From contig NZ_CP067140.1 of the NCBI RefSeq assembly GCF_028553805.1, positions 3,348,001 to 3,412,000 of the forward strand: 64,000 nt of DNA, read 5' to 3'. How positions within the stretch are numbered: position 1 is the first letter of the stretch; the number at the start of each line of letters is the position of its first letter. This document shows, in pieces, positions 27,719 to 36,569 of the stretch. Under the pieces are notes generated by a model that did no database searches, had not been told where the DNA came from, and worked only from the letters and a program-made list of their open reading frames with translations. A program made the translations under genes and the position numbers. The DNA comes from Paracoccus saliphilus. Lineage in GTDB: Bacteria; Pseudomonadota; Alphaproteobacteria; Rhodobacterales; Rhodobacteraceae.

Positions 27719-27976
27719 ATGAAACGACTGACACAACTTTCCCTTTCAATCGCTCTTGCTGCGATAACCGCCGCATCGTTCAGCCATGCGCAAGAAATGA
27801 AACCGGATGACATGATGCAAGGTCACGGCATGATGGGCGATGAAGGCATGTCGGGAATGATGGGGATGATGCAGATGATGGATCGGATGGGCCCGATGAT
27901 GGAAGCCTGCACCGAGATGATGCAGGCGATGAATGACAAGGCCGACGCAGAGAAACCCACGCAACAAGACGGCTGA
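27719..27976 (+). CDS. Met-rich small periplasmic protein
   Basis: The 85-residue frame starts at ATG 27719, with GAGGAGA upstream. A Sec signal (cleavage after SHA) leads into a mature region very rich in methionine (MMQGHGMMG, MSGMMGMMQMMDRMG) with His and one Cys. Met motifs of this type bind Cu(I) or Ag(I) in the periplasm, so copper buffering is the best guess. It is the last gene on this strand before a hairpin and lies 116 bp after the cytochrome gene. Confidence 0.85.
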   Translation: MKRLTQLSLSIALAAITAASFSHAQEMKPDDMMQGHGMMGDEGMSGMMGMMQMMDRMGPMMEACTEMMQAMNDKADAEKPTQQDG

Positions 27977-27982
27977 GGCATC

Positions 27983-28013
27983 GTCCGCCCGTACAAACCC
28001 TGTTCGGGCGGAC
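27983..28013 (+). terminator. Hairpin ending the metal-handling cluster
   Basis: GTCCGCCCG (27983-27991) pairs perfectly with CGGGCGGAC (28005-28013) around a 13-nt loop, 6 bp after the Met-rich gene stop. There is no T-run. It sits between convergent genes and may act in both directions. Confidence 0.6.
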
Positions 28014-28089
28014 ATTCCAAAGACAACCCGCCCCCTCTCTTCGCGATAGCTTCGATCGGTGGCAAAGTGCGGATTTCTGGCCCGTTACA

Positions 28090-28518
28090 TCAGGCGGGGG
28101 TTTTGTCATGGTCGGCAAGGCATTCGCCATGATCGCGCAGCACTTCCAGCACCCGGCAATCCGCAACGGAACCTCCGGCACAATCGGTGATCATGCGCCT
28201 CAGCTCTGCTCGCAGCGCTTCCAGCCGAACAATACGTGCTTCAACCTGCTTCAACTGCTTCTTCGCGATGGAATCGACATGGGCGCAGGAATGATCGGGC
28301 GTGTCGGACAGGTCCAGCAGCTCTCGGATCGCATCGAGGGCAAATCCCAGTTGCCGTGCGTGACGAATGAAGGCGAGCCGGTCGAGTTCCGCATCGCCAT
28401 AGCGGCGCTGCCCGCCCTCTGTGCGGCCGGGCTCGGGCATCAGGCCGATCTGCTCATAATAGCGGATGGTCTGTACATTGGTGCCGGTGCGTTTCGCCAG
28501 AGTTCCGATTGTCAGCAT
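28090..28518 (-). CDS. MerR family metal-responsive regulator (CadR/PbrR-like)
   Basis: The 142-residue protein starts at ATG 28518 (MLTIGTLAKRTGTNVQTIRYYE), the standard MerR helix-turn-helix; the extra 45 codons upstream are not MerR-like. Cys at positions 78 (DHSC), 113 (TDC) and 121 (ADC) match the spacing used by CadR/PbrR-type sensors for Cd or Pb, as I recall it. The motif is less like CueR. Another Cys lies near the end (GEC). It is divergent from the P-type ATPase gene, which it probably activates. Two matching operators lie in the gap. Confidence 0.92.
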   Translation of the reverse strand: MLTIGTLAKRTGTNVQTIRYYEQIGLMPEPGRTEGGQRRYGDAELDRLAFIRHARQLGFALDAIRELLDLSDTPDHSCAHVDSIAKKQLKQVEARIVRLEALRAELRRMITDCAGGSVADCRVLEVLRDHGECLADHDKTPA

Positions 28519-28531
28519 GGCGCCCCCTAAT

Positions 28532-28548
28532 GCTACAGCTATTGTAGC
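28532..28548 (-). promoter_or_regulatory. Predicted MerR-type operator at the regulator's own 5' end
   Basis: GCTACA and TGTAGC form a perfect inverted repeat around five bases, 14 bp before the merR start codon. Read on the minus strand it matches the ATPase operator (28663-28680) at nearly every position: AAGCTAYARTMGCTGTAG. This suggests autoregulation. Confidence 0.6.
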
Positions 28549-28659
28549 TTTCTGGCGGAGCACCCGCAACCCTCCGCCAACCGCGGAACCTGCTGGCGGC
28601 TCGGGACCAGGGCACTCGGCGCGCATTCGCAAGACCATCAAATTTTTCCGCATCCCCTC

Positions 28660-28690
28660 TTGAAGCTATAGTCGCTGTAGATCCTATCTT
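28660..28690 (+). promoter_or_regulatory. MerR-activated promoter of the P-type ATPase
   Basis: A -35 element TTGAAG (28660-28665) and a -10 element TATCTT (28685-28690) are separated by 19 bp, the over-long spacer typical of MerR-family promoters. The spacer carries the dyad CTATAG-TCG-CTGTAG, which resembles CadR/PbrR-type operators. It lies 35-65 bp before the ATPase start. Confidence 0.75.
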
Positions 28691-28724
28691 CCTTAAATCG
28701 AGAAAGCATCGACGGAATCACGGC

Positions 28725-30968
28725 ATGGAAAATGACGATACGACTCTTGAGGAATGGCGCGTAACAGGCATGGATTGCGGTTCCTGCGCCACCAAGCTGC
28801 GCGGCGCGGTCGAACGGTTGCCCGGCATATCCGAGGTGGATGTGGCCCTGATGGCCGAGCGCCTGCGCCTGCGCCGCGACGGGTCCCGGATATCGCGTGG
28901 CGAGGTCGAGAAAGCCGTGCGTGGAGTGGGATTCGGGCTTTCGCCCAAGGACGGTCCCGCGACGGAAAGTCCCGTGCGCGGGTTTGTCCTGCCCGCCGAT
29001 GCCTATTCCGACAATGCGGATATTCCGCCGCAGAAGGAAACCCGACAGCAGGAAGATCCCGCGTGGTACCAGACCCGCAAGGGCCGGATGCTGATCGGCA
29101 CCGGTCTGCTGTTAGCTGCGGCATGGGTTGTGGAACTCTCCACGGGTGGGCCTGCCGCGCAATGGGCATTTATCCTCGCGACCTTGATCGGCCTTGCCCC
29201 GGTCGCGAAGAAGGCACTGATATTGGCGCGGGCACGGATGCCATTCACCATTGAAATGCTCATGAGTATCGCCGCGCTTGGTGCACTTGTGATAGGCGCG
29301 GCTGGCGAGGCAGCGCTGGTTGTCTTCCTGTTTGCCATGGGCGAGATGCTGGAGGGCCTTGCAGCCGGCAAGGCCCGGGACGGTATTCGCGCGCTCGCCG
29401 AACTGGTGCCCAAATCCGCCCGCCTCGTGGTCGGCAGCCGCATCCGCGAGGTGCCCGCCGCCACCCTCTCTATCGGGCAGGTTGTGCAGGTTCGCCCCGG
29501 CGATCGCGTGCCCGCCGATGGCACCGTGATCTCAGGCACATCCGGTGTCGATGAAAGCCCTGTCACGGGAGAGAGCATCCCACGCCTGAAAGAGGCGGGA
29601 GCGGAGGTCTTCGCCGGATCGGTGAATACCGAGGCGGAGTTGCGGCTGAGTGTCACTCGGGCCGCCGAGGACAACACGATAGCCCGGATCATCCGCCTGG
29701 TGGAAGAAGCCGAAACAGCCCGGGCGCCCACCGAACGCTTTATCGACCGCTTCAGCCGCTGGTACATGCCTGCCGTGGTCGGCATGGCAGTTCTGGTCGC
29801 CGTATTGCCGCCCCTCTTCGCCGATGCAAACTGGGAAACCTGGATCTATCGTGCTCTCGCATTGCTGCTGATCGGTTGTCCTTGCGCATTGGTGATCTCG
29901 GTCCCCGCCTCCATCGCTTCGGCGCTTTCAGCCGGGGCACGGCAGGGATTGCTGATGAAAGGCGGCGCGGTCATCGAGGCTGCGGCAAGGACCGACCTCG
30001 TGGCCTTCGACAAGACCGGCACGCTAACCGAGGGAAGGCCGCAGGTAACTGATACGGTAGCCGTTTCCGGCACGGTAGAAGAATTGCTGCGCATCGCTGC
30101 GGCGGTGGAAACCGGGGCGAGTCACCCGCTCGGTCAGGCGATCCTTGCCCGAGCCGAGGGTATCGGAGTGGACTGGCCCGAAGGCGCAGAGGCCGGTGCG
30201 ATTCCCGGCCAGGGAGCCTTCGCCACGATTGAAGGGGTGCGTTGGACCGTCGGCGCTCCGCGCCTCGCCATCGAGGCGGGAATCCTGACAGGTGAATTGG
30301 CCGAACAGGCTGAAGCGCTTGAGGCAGAGGGCAAGACAGTGGTCGCCGTGTTTGCCTCGGATCGCCTTCTGGGCCTATTGGCGCTGCGGGACGAGCCGCG
30401 CGAAGATGCGGCCCAGACCGTGGCGAACCTGGGCGGAATGGGCGTTTCCGCCGTCATGCTGACTGGAGACAACGCCCGAACCGGAGCCGCTATCGCCAAG
30501 CAGATCGGACTCGACTACCGGGCGGAACTGTTACCCGAAGACAAGGTTGCCGCATTGCGCGAGCTTACCGGTCGGCACCGGGTGATGATGATAGGCGACG
30601 GCATCAACGATGCCCCCGCCCTGGCCACCGCCCATGTCGGCATCGCCATGGGTTCCGGCACCGATGTGGCGCTTGAAACTGCGGATGGCGCGTTGCTCCG
30701 CAATCGGCTGATGGATGTGGTGGCGCAACTACGCCTGGCCCGCGCGACCATGGTCAATATCCGGCAGAACGTGGCCATTGCGCTCGGTCTCAAAGGGGTG
30801 TTTCTCATCACGACCGTGCTGGGCATCACCGGGCTCTGGATCGCGATCCTTGCGGATACGGGAGCAACGGTGCTCGTGACCTTGAATGCGCTGCGTCTTT
30901 TGGGCTTTGGCCCGAAACAGAGGCCCCGTGCCCCGAAAGGTCCTTTGCGCGCCGCGCCGGCTGAATAA
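28725..30968 (+). CDS. Zn/Cd/Pb-exporting P1B-type ATPase
   Basis: The 747-residue pump exports divalent soft metals across the inner membrane. Seen in order: an N-terminal HMA domain with GMDCGSC (Cys18, Cys21), and the CPC site of membrane helix 6 (385-387). Then come the phosphorylation site DKTGTLT (Asp429), the hinge MLTGDN, and GDGINDAP. Lys690 in helix 7 and Asp711 in helix 8 (LADTGATVL) match the residues that define ZntA-type specificity, which argues against a copper pump. It has a dedicated MerR-type promoter and the divergent regulator gene. Confidence 0.95.
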   Translation: MENDDTTLEEWRVTGMDCGSCATKLRGAVERLPGISEVDVALMAERLRLRRDGSRISRGEVEKAVRGVGFGLSPKDGPATESPVRGFVLPADAYSDNADIPPQKETRQQEDPAWYQTRKGRMLIGTGLLLAAAWVVELSTGGPAAQWAFILATLIGLAPVAKKALILARARMPFTIEMLMSIAALGALVIGAAGEAALVVFLFAMGEMLEGLAAGKARDGIRALAELVPKSARLVVGSRIREVPAATLSIGQVVQVRPGDRVPADGTVISGTSGVDESPVTGESIPRLKEAGAEVFAGSVNTEAELRLSVTRAAEDNTIARIIRLVEEAETARAPTERFIDRFSRWYMPAVVGMAVLVAVLPPLFADANWETWIYRALALLLIGCPCALVISVPASIASALSAGARQGLLMKGGAVIEAAARTDLVAFDKTGTLTEGRPQVTDTVAVSGTVEELLRIAAAVETGASHPLGQAILARAEGIGVDWPEGAEAGAIPGQGAFATIEGVRWTVGAPRLAIEAGILTGELAEQAEALEAEGKTVVAVFASDRLLGLLALRDEPREDAAQTVANLGGMGVSAVMLTGDNARTGAAIAKQIGLDYRAELLPEDKVAALRELTGRHRVMMIGDGINDAPALATAHVGIAMGSGTDVALETADGALLRNRLMDVVAQLRLARATMVNIRQNVAIALGLKGVFLITTVLGITGLWIAILADTGATVLVTLNALRLLGFGPKQRPRAPKGPLRAAPAE

Positions 30969-31103
30969 CCCCCTTGCCGGAGCGGGGCGGATCATGCGTT
31001 AATCGAGGTCTATCAAGACTTTCTTTGATCTTGGGTAGCCATCACGAATCGCCTCCCGTTCAGTTCTTTGAAACCGGAATCCACTCACAACAAAGGAAAG
31101 AAC

Positions 31104-31577
31104 GTGACGAATATCGACAAGAATCCTGCCGTGACCCGCTGGTTTGAAGATTTCACCCTGGGTGAGGTTTTCCACAACCCGTCGCGGACCATGACCGACG
31201 GCATCTTCGCGATGTTTCAGGCGGCTTCCGGCGACAACGACCCGATTCATTACAATCTCGAATATTGCCAGGATCGCGGACATCGCGACATGCTCGCCCA
31301 CGGGATGCAGACATTCATCCAGACGGCAGCCGGAGCAGGAACCTTCCCATCGCAAGTTGCGGATTCGCTTGTTGGATTGATCGAGTTCGGAGGCAATATC
31401 CTCAAACCGGTTTATCGAAATGACACGCTTTATGCCAAGCTCGAAATTACTGACCTGATAGAGCAGAACACGACCGGTATTATCGTGATGACCGCCTCGG
31501 TCGAAAATCACCAGGGTATCGAGGTGCTGTCCGGATTCCACAAATACCTGATCCGCAAACGTCCGGATCAGGCATAA
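31104..31577 (+). CDS. MaoC-like hot-dog dehydratase
   Basis: The 157-residue protein is a single hot-dog domain with the hydratase-2 signature ASGDNDPIHYN and the AHGM turn that places the catalytic Asp and His. The start is GTG at 31104, with AAGGAAAG 7 nt upstream; an ATG 12 codons earlier lacks a ribosome-binding site. Such proteins hydrate enoyl-CoAs or related mesaconyl-type substrates. No CoA-linked genes are adjacent, so its pathway is open. It is convergent with the LysR gene. Confidence 0.85.
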   Translation: MTNIDKNPAVTRWFEDFTLGEVFHNPSRTMTDGIFAMFQAASGDNDPIHYNLEYCQDRGHRDMLAHGMQTFIQTAAGAGTFPSQVADSLVGLIEFGGNILKPVYRNDTLYAKLEITDLIEQNTTGIIVMTASVENHQGIEVLSGFHKYLIRKRPDQA

Positions 31578-31674
31578 CAACATCGCGGCACGTCCAGGCA
31601 CGAGGAATGCCGTTGTCGCTGACATCTACGGCTCCGAAACCCAAGGGGACGATCACTCTGCGGATTTCCTGCGC

Positions 31675-32601
31675 TTAGACATTCCGCACGATCAGGTCAT
31701 CATATATGCGCTGCTCGGCCAGAATGGCGCAGGATTCGAGCACCATGTCGACCATTTGCGTCCGCCTTGCGTATTTCTTGTAGGCCAATCCGAAATTGGA
31801 GGTAGGCACACTCCCGGAAATCGGCATGACTGCATAGCCGTTCAAGGGATCGCGGTCGGATTTCCCGCACAGCATCAAGACCGAGAACCCGAAACCGGCC
31901 GCCACCATACCGCGCAGCACGCTGGATGACTTTGTAGAATGGACAACATTCACGTCGATACCATGAGACGCAAAAAGGTTTCCAAAGAAACTGTGTGATT
32001 CTGGAAGATCGAGCATGATCATCGGCAGATCGGCCAGCTCGTCGAGCGAGACGCTGTCCTGTTCGGACAACTCCCATGCATTGGGAATAAGCGCGTAGGG
32101 ATATGTTGTGAACACCCGCAGAAAGGGCATGTCCACGGGTAGGGATATATCATATGTAAGGGCCATATCGATTGCCCCGTCGGCCAGTTGTTCCTTGATG
32201 AATTTCATGTCGCCTTCGACGATTTCAATCCGTATGGAAGGATATTCGGCCGCGATGCGCTGAAGCAGGCGCGGTATGACCAAGGGCGCTGCCGGCTCGA
32301 AACAGCCAATTCGCAAAGACCCTACGGGCGCTCCGGCAATCGATAGAAGATCGGATTCTAGAAGCCGCACTTCTTCGAGAAACAGGTGAAGGCGCTTGCC
32401 GACAATCTCTCCCGCGTCAGTCGGCACGATGCCCTTGGCTGGCATGCGCCTGAACAGATCAACACCGATAGTTCCCTCGATAAGATCAATCGCGGCCGAG
32501 ATCGACGACTGAGAGATATTCATTTCTTCCGCGGCCTGAACGATTGAACCAGTTCGCAGGGCCGCATCGAAATAGCGCATCTGTTTCAGCGTGATATTCA
32601 C
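31675..32601 (-). CDS. LysR family transcriptional regulator
   Basis: The 308-residue protein has the N-terminal winged helix-turn-helix (LKQMRYFDAALRTGSIVQAAEEMNISQSS) followed by a LysR effector-binding domain. GTG at 32601 is the likely start, with GGAG 6-7 nt upstream; a TTG ten codons earlier has none. It follows the ABC transporter genes by 92 bp on the same strand. It may be transcribed with them and is a good candidate to control the transporter and the divergent amidohydrolase. The ligand is unknown. Confidence 0.92.
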   Translation of the reverse strand: MNITLKQMRYFDAALRTGSIVQAAEEMNISQSSISAAIDLIEGTIGVDLFRRMPAKGIVPTDAGEIVGKRLHLFLEEVRLLESDLLSIAGAPVGSLRIGCFEPAAPLVIPRLLQRIAAEYPSIRIEIVEGDMKFIKEQLADGAIDMALTYDISLPVDMPFLRVFTTYPYALIPNAWELSEQDSVSLDELADLPMIMLDLPESHSFFGNLFASHGIDVNVVHSTKSSSVLRGMVAAGFGFSVLMLCGKSDRDPLNGYAVMPISGSVPTSNFGLAYKKYARRTQMVDMVLESCAILAEQRIYDDLIVRNV

Positions 32602-32693
32602 TGAATACTCCAAGGAATAGGGTCTCCTCAACTATAAAGCGCATTTTTCCGATAAACAGTCCGTGGTTGTGATCGCTCTGATCTACCTTGCCC

Positions 32694-33680
32694 TCAAAGA
32701 TTGTCGATTGGGCCGGCAAAATGACAAGCGACCCGCGTGCCCCCCTGCTGTTCGAGTTCCGGCGGCGTATCACGGCAGATCGCTTGCGCCCTTGGACAAC
32801 GTTCGGCAAAAGCGCAGCCCTTCGGCGGGTTGATCGGAGAAGGCGGGTCTCCCGAAACCTTGAGCGGGCGCACATAGCCGCGGGATTTGCGCCGCTCCAG
32901 CGATGGTGCCGCCGAGATCAGTGCCTGCGTATAGGGATGCTGCGGCGCCTCGAACAACGCGGCGCGCGGGGCCATTTCGACGATTTTCCCCAGATACATC
33001 ACCGCCACATCGTCGCAGACATGGCGCACCACCCCCAGATCATGAGAGATGAACAGATAGGCCAGTTGGAATTCTTCCTTGAGTTCCGCCAACAGGTTCA
33101 GGATCTGTGCCTGGATCGCCACGTCCAGCGCCGAGACGGCTTCGTCACAGACCAGCAGCTTGGGGTTCGTGGTCAGCGCCCGCGCGATCGAGATCCGCTG
33201 TCGTTGCCCTCCCGAGAATTGATGCGGGAAGAGATTGAGCTGATCCTCGCGCAGTCCGACGCGGGTAAACAGTTCCACAACCCTTTCCCGGCGTTCCGCC
33301 ATGGTTCCGATCTGCAACAGGTCCATCGGTTCGCGGACGATATCGGACACCCTTGCCCGCGGATTGAGCGAGCTATACGGATCCTGAAAGATCAATTGCA
33401 CATCGCGCCGGCGCATGCGCATGTCTTCGGCGCCGAGGGTCAGCAAATCCTCGCCCTCGAACAGGACCTGCCCGCCAGACGCCTCGGTCAGCCGGATCGT
33501 GGCCATGGCAGCAGTGGTCTTGCCAGAGCCGCTTTCCCCGACGATCCCGAGCGCGCGACCACGCTGCATCGAAAACGAGATCTTGCGCACCGCTTCCAGC
33601 ACCGGACGCGGACCAAAGAAGCCCTGTTTCGGCAAGGTGAACTGCACGGATAGATCGCGCACATCCAGCAGGTTAGTCAT
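32694..33680 (-). CDS. Peptide-type ABC transporter ATP-binding protein (DppF/OppF-like)
   Basis: The 328-residue ATPase has Walker A GESGSGKTTAAMATI, the Q-loop FQDPYSSLNP, the signature LSGGQRQRISIARAL-like segment (here FSGGQRQRIS) and Walker B LLVCDEAVSALDV. The Cys-containing C-terminal tail of peptide-importer ATPases (GCAFAERCPRAQAIC) is present. Its start overlaps the DppD-like gene by 4 bp. It is the last transporter gene of the five-gene set. Confidence 0.94.
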   Translation of the reverse strand: MTNLLDVRDLSVQFTLPKQGFFGPRPVLEAVRKISFSMQRGRALGIVGESGSGKTTAAMATIRLTEASGGQVLFEGEDLLTLGAEDMRMRRRDVQLIFQDPYSSLNPRARVSDIVREPMDLLQIGTMAERRERVVELFTRVGLREDQLNLFPHQFSGGQRQRISIARALTTNPKLLVCDEAVSALDVAIQAQILNLLAELKEEFQLAYLFISHDLGVVRHVCDDVAVMYLGKIVEMAPRAALFEAPQHPYTQALISAAPSLERRKSRGYVRPLKVSGDPPSPINPPKGCAFAERCPRAQAICRDTPPELEQQGGTRVACHFAGPIDNL

Positions 33681-34654
33681 AGCTTGCCCTCCTCGATGCC
33701 GTGGCAGGCGGCCGGGTGATGGCCACGGTCGACCAGCAGGGGTTTTTCATTGGTGCAGCGAGAGAAACTATGCGCGCAGCGATCGGAAAAGGCGCAGCCC
33801 GCCCCCAGCAAATGCAGGGGAGGCACCACGCCGGGGATTTCCTTGAGCGCGTCGGGTTCCCCCTTGCCGAGCGTCGGGATGCACGAAATCAAACCACGCG
33901 AATAAGGATGCAGAGGATGATCGAGCACCTCATCGGCATGCGCCTCTTCGATGACCCGCCCCGCATACATCACCGCGACCCGATCCGCCATTTCCGAGAT
34001 GGCCCCCATGTCATGGGTGATCATGATGATCGCCACGCCGAACTCGCGCTGGATCTCGTTGAGCAGATCGAAGATCTGTGCCTGCACCGTCACGTCCAGC
34101 GCTGTTGTCGGCTCGTCGGCGATCAGCAATTTGGGACGACAACTTACCGCCATGGCGATCATCACCCGTTGGCGCATCCCGCCTGACAATTGGTGTGGAT
34201 AGTCATGCGCGCGCGCTGCGGGCGACGGAATGCCCACCCGATCCAGAAGCGCGACCGCATCCTTGAAGGCCTGATCGTGACTGACCTTCTGGTGCAGCGT
34301 GATCGCCTCGGCAATCTGGTCGCCGACCTTGAACACCGGGTTCAGCGATGTCATCGGCTCCTGAAAGATCATCGCCGCCTCTGCCCCGCGCAAACGTTGC
34401 AGACGGGACTCCTTGGCCTTGGTCAGATCCTCTCCGTTCAGCCGGATCGCTCCGCCCGCGATCCGCCCCGGCGGCTGCGGGATCAGCCCCATGACCGACA
34501 GGGCGGTGATCGACTTGCCGCAGCCGGATTCGCCGACCACACCCAGGGTTTCTCCGGCATCCACATGCAGGGACACGGAATCAAGCGCCGTCACCGCGCC
34601 GTGGCGGGTATTGAAGGTGACGCGCAGGTCCTCGATTTCCAGAAGATGGCTCAT
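33677..34654 (-). CDS. Peptide-type ABC transporter ATP-binding protein (DppD/OppD-like)
   Basis: This 325-residue partner ATPase has Walker A GESGCGKSITALSVM, signature LSGGMRQRVMIAMA, Walker B LLIADEPTTALDV and the family C-terminal Cys motif (GCAFSDRCAHSFSRC). It overlaps both neighbours by 4 bp, so the two ATPases and permeases are made in step. It works with the DppF-like protein at the cytoplasmic face of the permease dimer. Confidence 0.94.
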   Translation of the reverse strand: MSHLLEIEDLRVTFNTRHGAVTALDSVSLHVDAGETLGVVGESGCGKSITALSVMGLIPQPPGRIAGGAIRLNGEDLTKAKESRLQRLRGAEAAMIFQEPMTSLNPVFKVGDQIAEAITLHQKVSHDQAFKDAVALLDRVGIPSPAARAHDYPHQLSGGMRQRVMIAMAVSCRPKLLIADEPTTALDVTVQAQIFDLLNEIQREFGVAIIMITHDMGAISEMADRVAVMYAGRVIEEAHADEVLDHPLHPYSRGLISCIPTLGKGEPDALKEIPGVVPPLHLLGAGCAFSDRCAHSFSRCTNEKPLLVDRGHHPAACHGIEEGKL

Positions 34655-35541
34655 CGTTCCCTCAGCTTTGGATTAAACGCATCATTCAGTCCGTCCCCGA
34701 TCAGGCTGACCGCGAGAACCGTCAGGAAGATCGCCAGCCCCGGAAAGGTCACTGGCCACCAGGCGTCCAGAATGAAATCGCGATTGGCCCCGATCATCAG
34801 CCCCCAGCTCATGACATTGGGATCGCCAAGGCCCAGGAAAGACAGCCCGGCCTCGAACAGGATCGCGACCCCGATGGTCAATGTCGCCGAGACGATCAAG
34901 GGCGGCGCGGCATTGGGCAGGATCACCTTCCAGATGATCCGCCCGTTCCTGGCACCGATGGCACGGGCCGCAGTGACATATTCCAGCTCCTTGATCTTGA
35001 GGAACTCGGCACGGGTCAGACGCGCGGTCTGCGGCCAGCTGACCACGCCGATCGCCATTGCGATCGTCAACATCGAGGGGCTGAACAGGGTCACCAGTAT
35101 CATTGCGAAAAGCAATGCAGGAAGGACCTGGAAAAACTCTGTGAACCGCATCAGCAGATTGTCCATCCAACCGCCGTAATAGCCCGCCAGCGCCCCAAGG
35201 CTGACGCCGATGAACATGGTGATCGCCGCCGCCACCGCTCCCACGGTGAGGGTCGGTCCACCGCCCGTCAGCATCCCGGCCACGATATCGCGGCCCAGAT
35301 AATCCGTGCCGAGCGGGAATTCCGGTGCGATCATGGGCGCCTCGTGCGGAGCCCAGACAATCTCGAACGGATCACCAGCATAGAGAAAGTGACCGTAAAG
35401 CGTGGCGAGAACGATCATGATCAAGATCGCCAACCCCACCAGTGCCGGTACATTGCGGCGAAACATCCGCCAGGCTTCACGCATCGGGCTTTCGGCCTTG
35501 TAGCGCGCCTCAAGCTCCGTGATTGCTCCTTGCGTGCTCAT
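34651..35541 (-). CDS. Peptide-type ABC transporter permease (DppC/OppC-like)
   Basis: The 296-residue inner-membrane protein has about six helices, an N-terminal OppC-type helix (LVGLAILIMIVLATLYGHFL) and the periplasmic GTDYLGRDI motif. The cytoplasmic coupling loop (EYVTAARAIGARNGRIIWKVILPNA) contacts the ATPases. It overlaps the DppB-like gene by 4 bp. Confidence 0.93.
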   Translation of the reverse strand: MSTQGAITELEARYKAESPMREAWRMFRRNVPALVGLAILIMIVLATLYGHFLYAGDPFEIVWAPHEAPMIAPEFPLGTDYLGRDIVAGMLTGGGPTLTVGAVAAAITMFIGVSLGALAGYYGGWMDNLLMRFTEFFQVLPALLFAMILVTLFSPSMLTIAMAIGVVSWPQTARLTRAEFLKIKELEYVTAARAIGARNGRIIWKVILPNAAPPLIVSATLTIGVAILFEAGLSFLGLGDPNVMSWGLMIGANRDFILDAWWPVTFPGLAIFLTVLAVSLIGDGLNDAFNPKLRER

Positions 35542-36515
35542 GATTTGCCCCGCAATCTCGGATCGGCAAGGCGATAGCTCATATCGGTCAAGATATTGGC
35601 GATCACCACGATGGCCGAGGCGAAGAACAGCACTCCCATGATCGTGGGATAATCCCGGCGCAGAATGGAATCAAAGGCCAGCCGCCCCATGCCGGGCCAG
35701 TTGAACACCGTCTCGACCAGCAGCGCGCCAGAGATCAGGTGGCTGAACTGCATCCCGGCCACGGTAAGGATCGGCAGCGCCGCGTTGCGCAGGGCGTGGC
35801 GGAACAGAACCGCACGCTGCGAGGCCCCCTTGGCACGGGCGGTACGGATATAATCCGAACCCAGCACCTCGAGCATCGAAGCCCGGCTGAGCCGCGCATA
35901 TTGGGCCAGATAGATCACTGCGAGGGTAAAGGCCGGCAAGACGAGATGATGCGCCACATCCAGCGCTTTCATCAGCAGCGAGGCATCGCGCAGGCGTATC
36001 GATTGCATTCCCTCGACCGGAAAGATCGGGAACGTGCTGGCAAAGAGAATAATCAGCATGATCCCCGTCCAGAACACCGGCACGGCATAACCGATGGTGG
36101 CAAAGACGGTGACAAAACCGGACATCACCCCGTTTGGCTTGCGCGCGGCGATCACCCCCAGGAACACGCCGATGATGATCGACATGATCTGTGCGACCAC
36201 GACCAGCAGCACCGTCGGCCCGATTCGTTCGGCGATCAGCGAGGTGACTTGCTGGTTGAAAAAGAAGCTCTCACCCAGATCGCCCTGCGCGATATTGGTG
36301 ATATAGATCCAGAGCTGGGTCAGGATGGGCTTGTCCAACCCGTAATCCTGCCGGATGCTGGCGAGCACTTCCTCGCTGGCGCCACCCATATCGCCGGCAA
36401 TCACCATGGCCGGGTCGCCGGGGGCGAGGCGGATGAGCAGAAAGTTCAGAATGACGACGCCGAGCATGAGGATGAGCCCATAGCCGATCCGTCTCATGAG
36501 ATAGGTAGCGTTCAT
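35538..36515 (-). CDS. Peptide-type ABC transporter permease (DppB/OppB-like)
   Basis: This 325-residue partner permease shows the OppB-type start (RRIGYGLILMLGVVILNFLLIRLAPGDP), the coupling loop DYIRTARAKGASQRAVLFRHALRNA and the C-terminal helices. It lies 54 bp downstream of the substrate-binding protein gene, with a small hairpin between. Together with DppC-like it forms the import channel. Confidence 0.94.
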   Translation of the reverse strand: MNATYLMRRIGYGLILMLGVVILNFLLIRLAPGDPAMVIAGDMGGASEEVLASIRQDYGLDKPILTQLWIYITNIAQGDLGESFFFNQQVTSLIAERIGPTVLLVVVAQIMSIIIGVFLGVIAARKPNGVMSGFVTVFATIGYAVPVFWTGIMLIILFASTFPIFPVEGMQSIRLRDASLLMKALDVAHHLVLPAFTLAVIYLAQYARLSRASMLEVLGSDYIRTARAKGASQRAVLFRHALRNAALPILTVAGMQFSHLISGALLVETVFNWPGMGRLAFDSILRRDYPTIMGVLFFASAIVVIANILTDMSYRLADPRLRGKS

Positions 36516-36534
36516 AGCGTGCCTGTCTTGTGCT

Positions 36535-36555
36535 GGCGGGACCCATGGCCCCGCC
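36535..36555 (-). terminator. Small hairpin between the binding-protein and permease genes
   Basis: GGCGGG (36535-36540) pairs with CCCGCC (36550-36555). Such intercistronic hairpins often let the binding-protein message outlast the downstream part. The stem is short and no T-run follows. Confidence 0.35.
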
Positions 36556-36569
36556 GTGTCAACAAAGGA

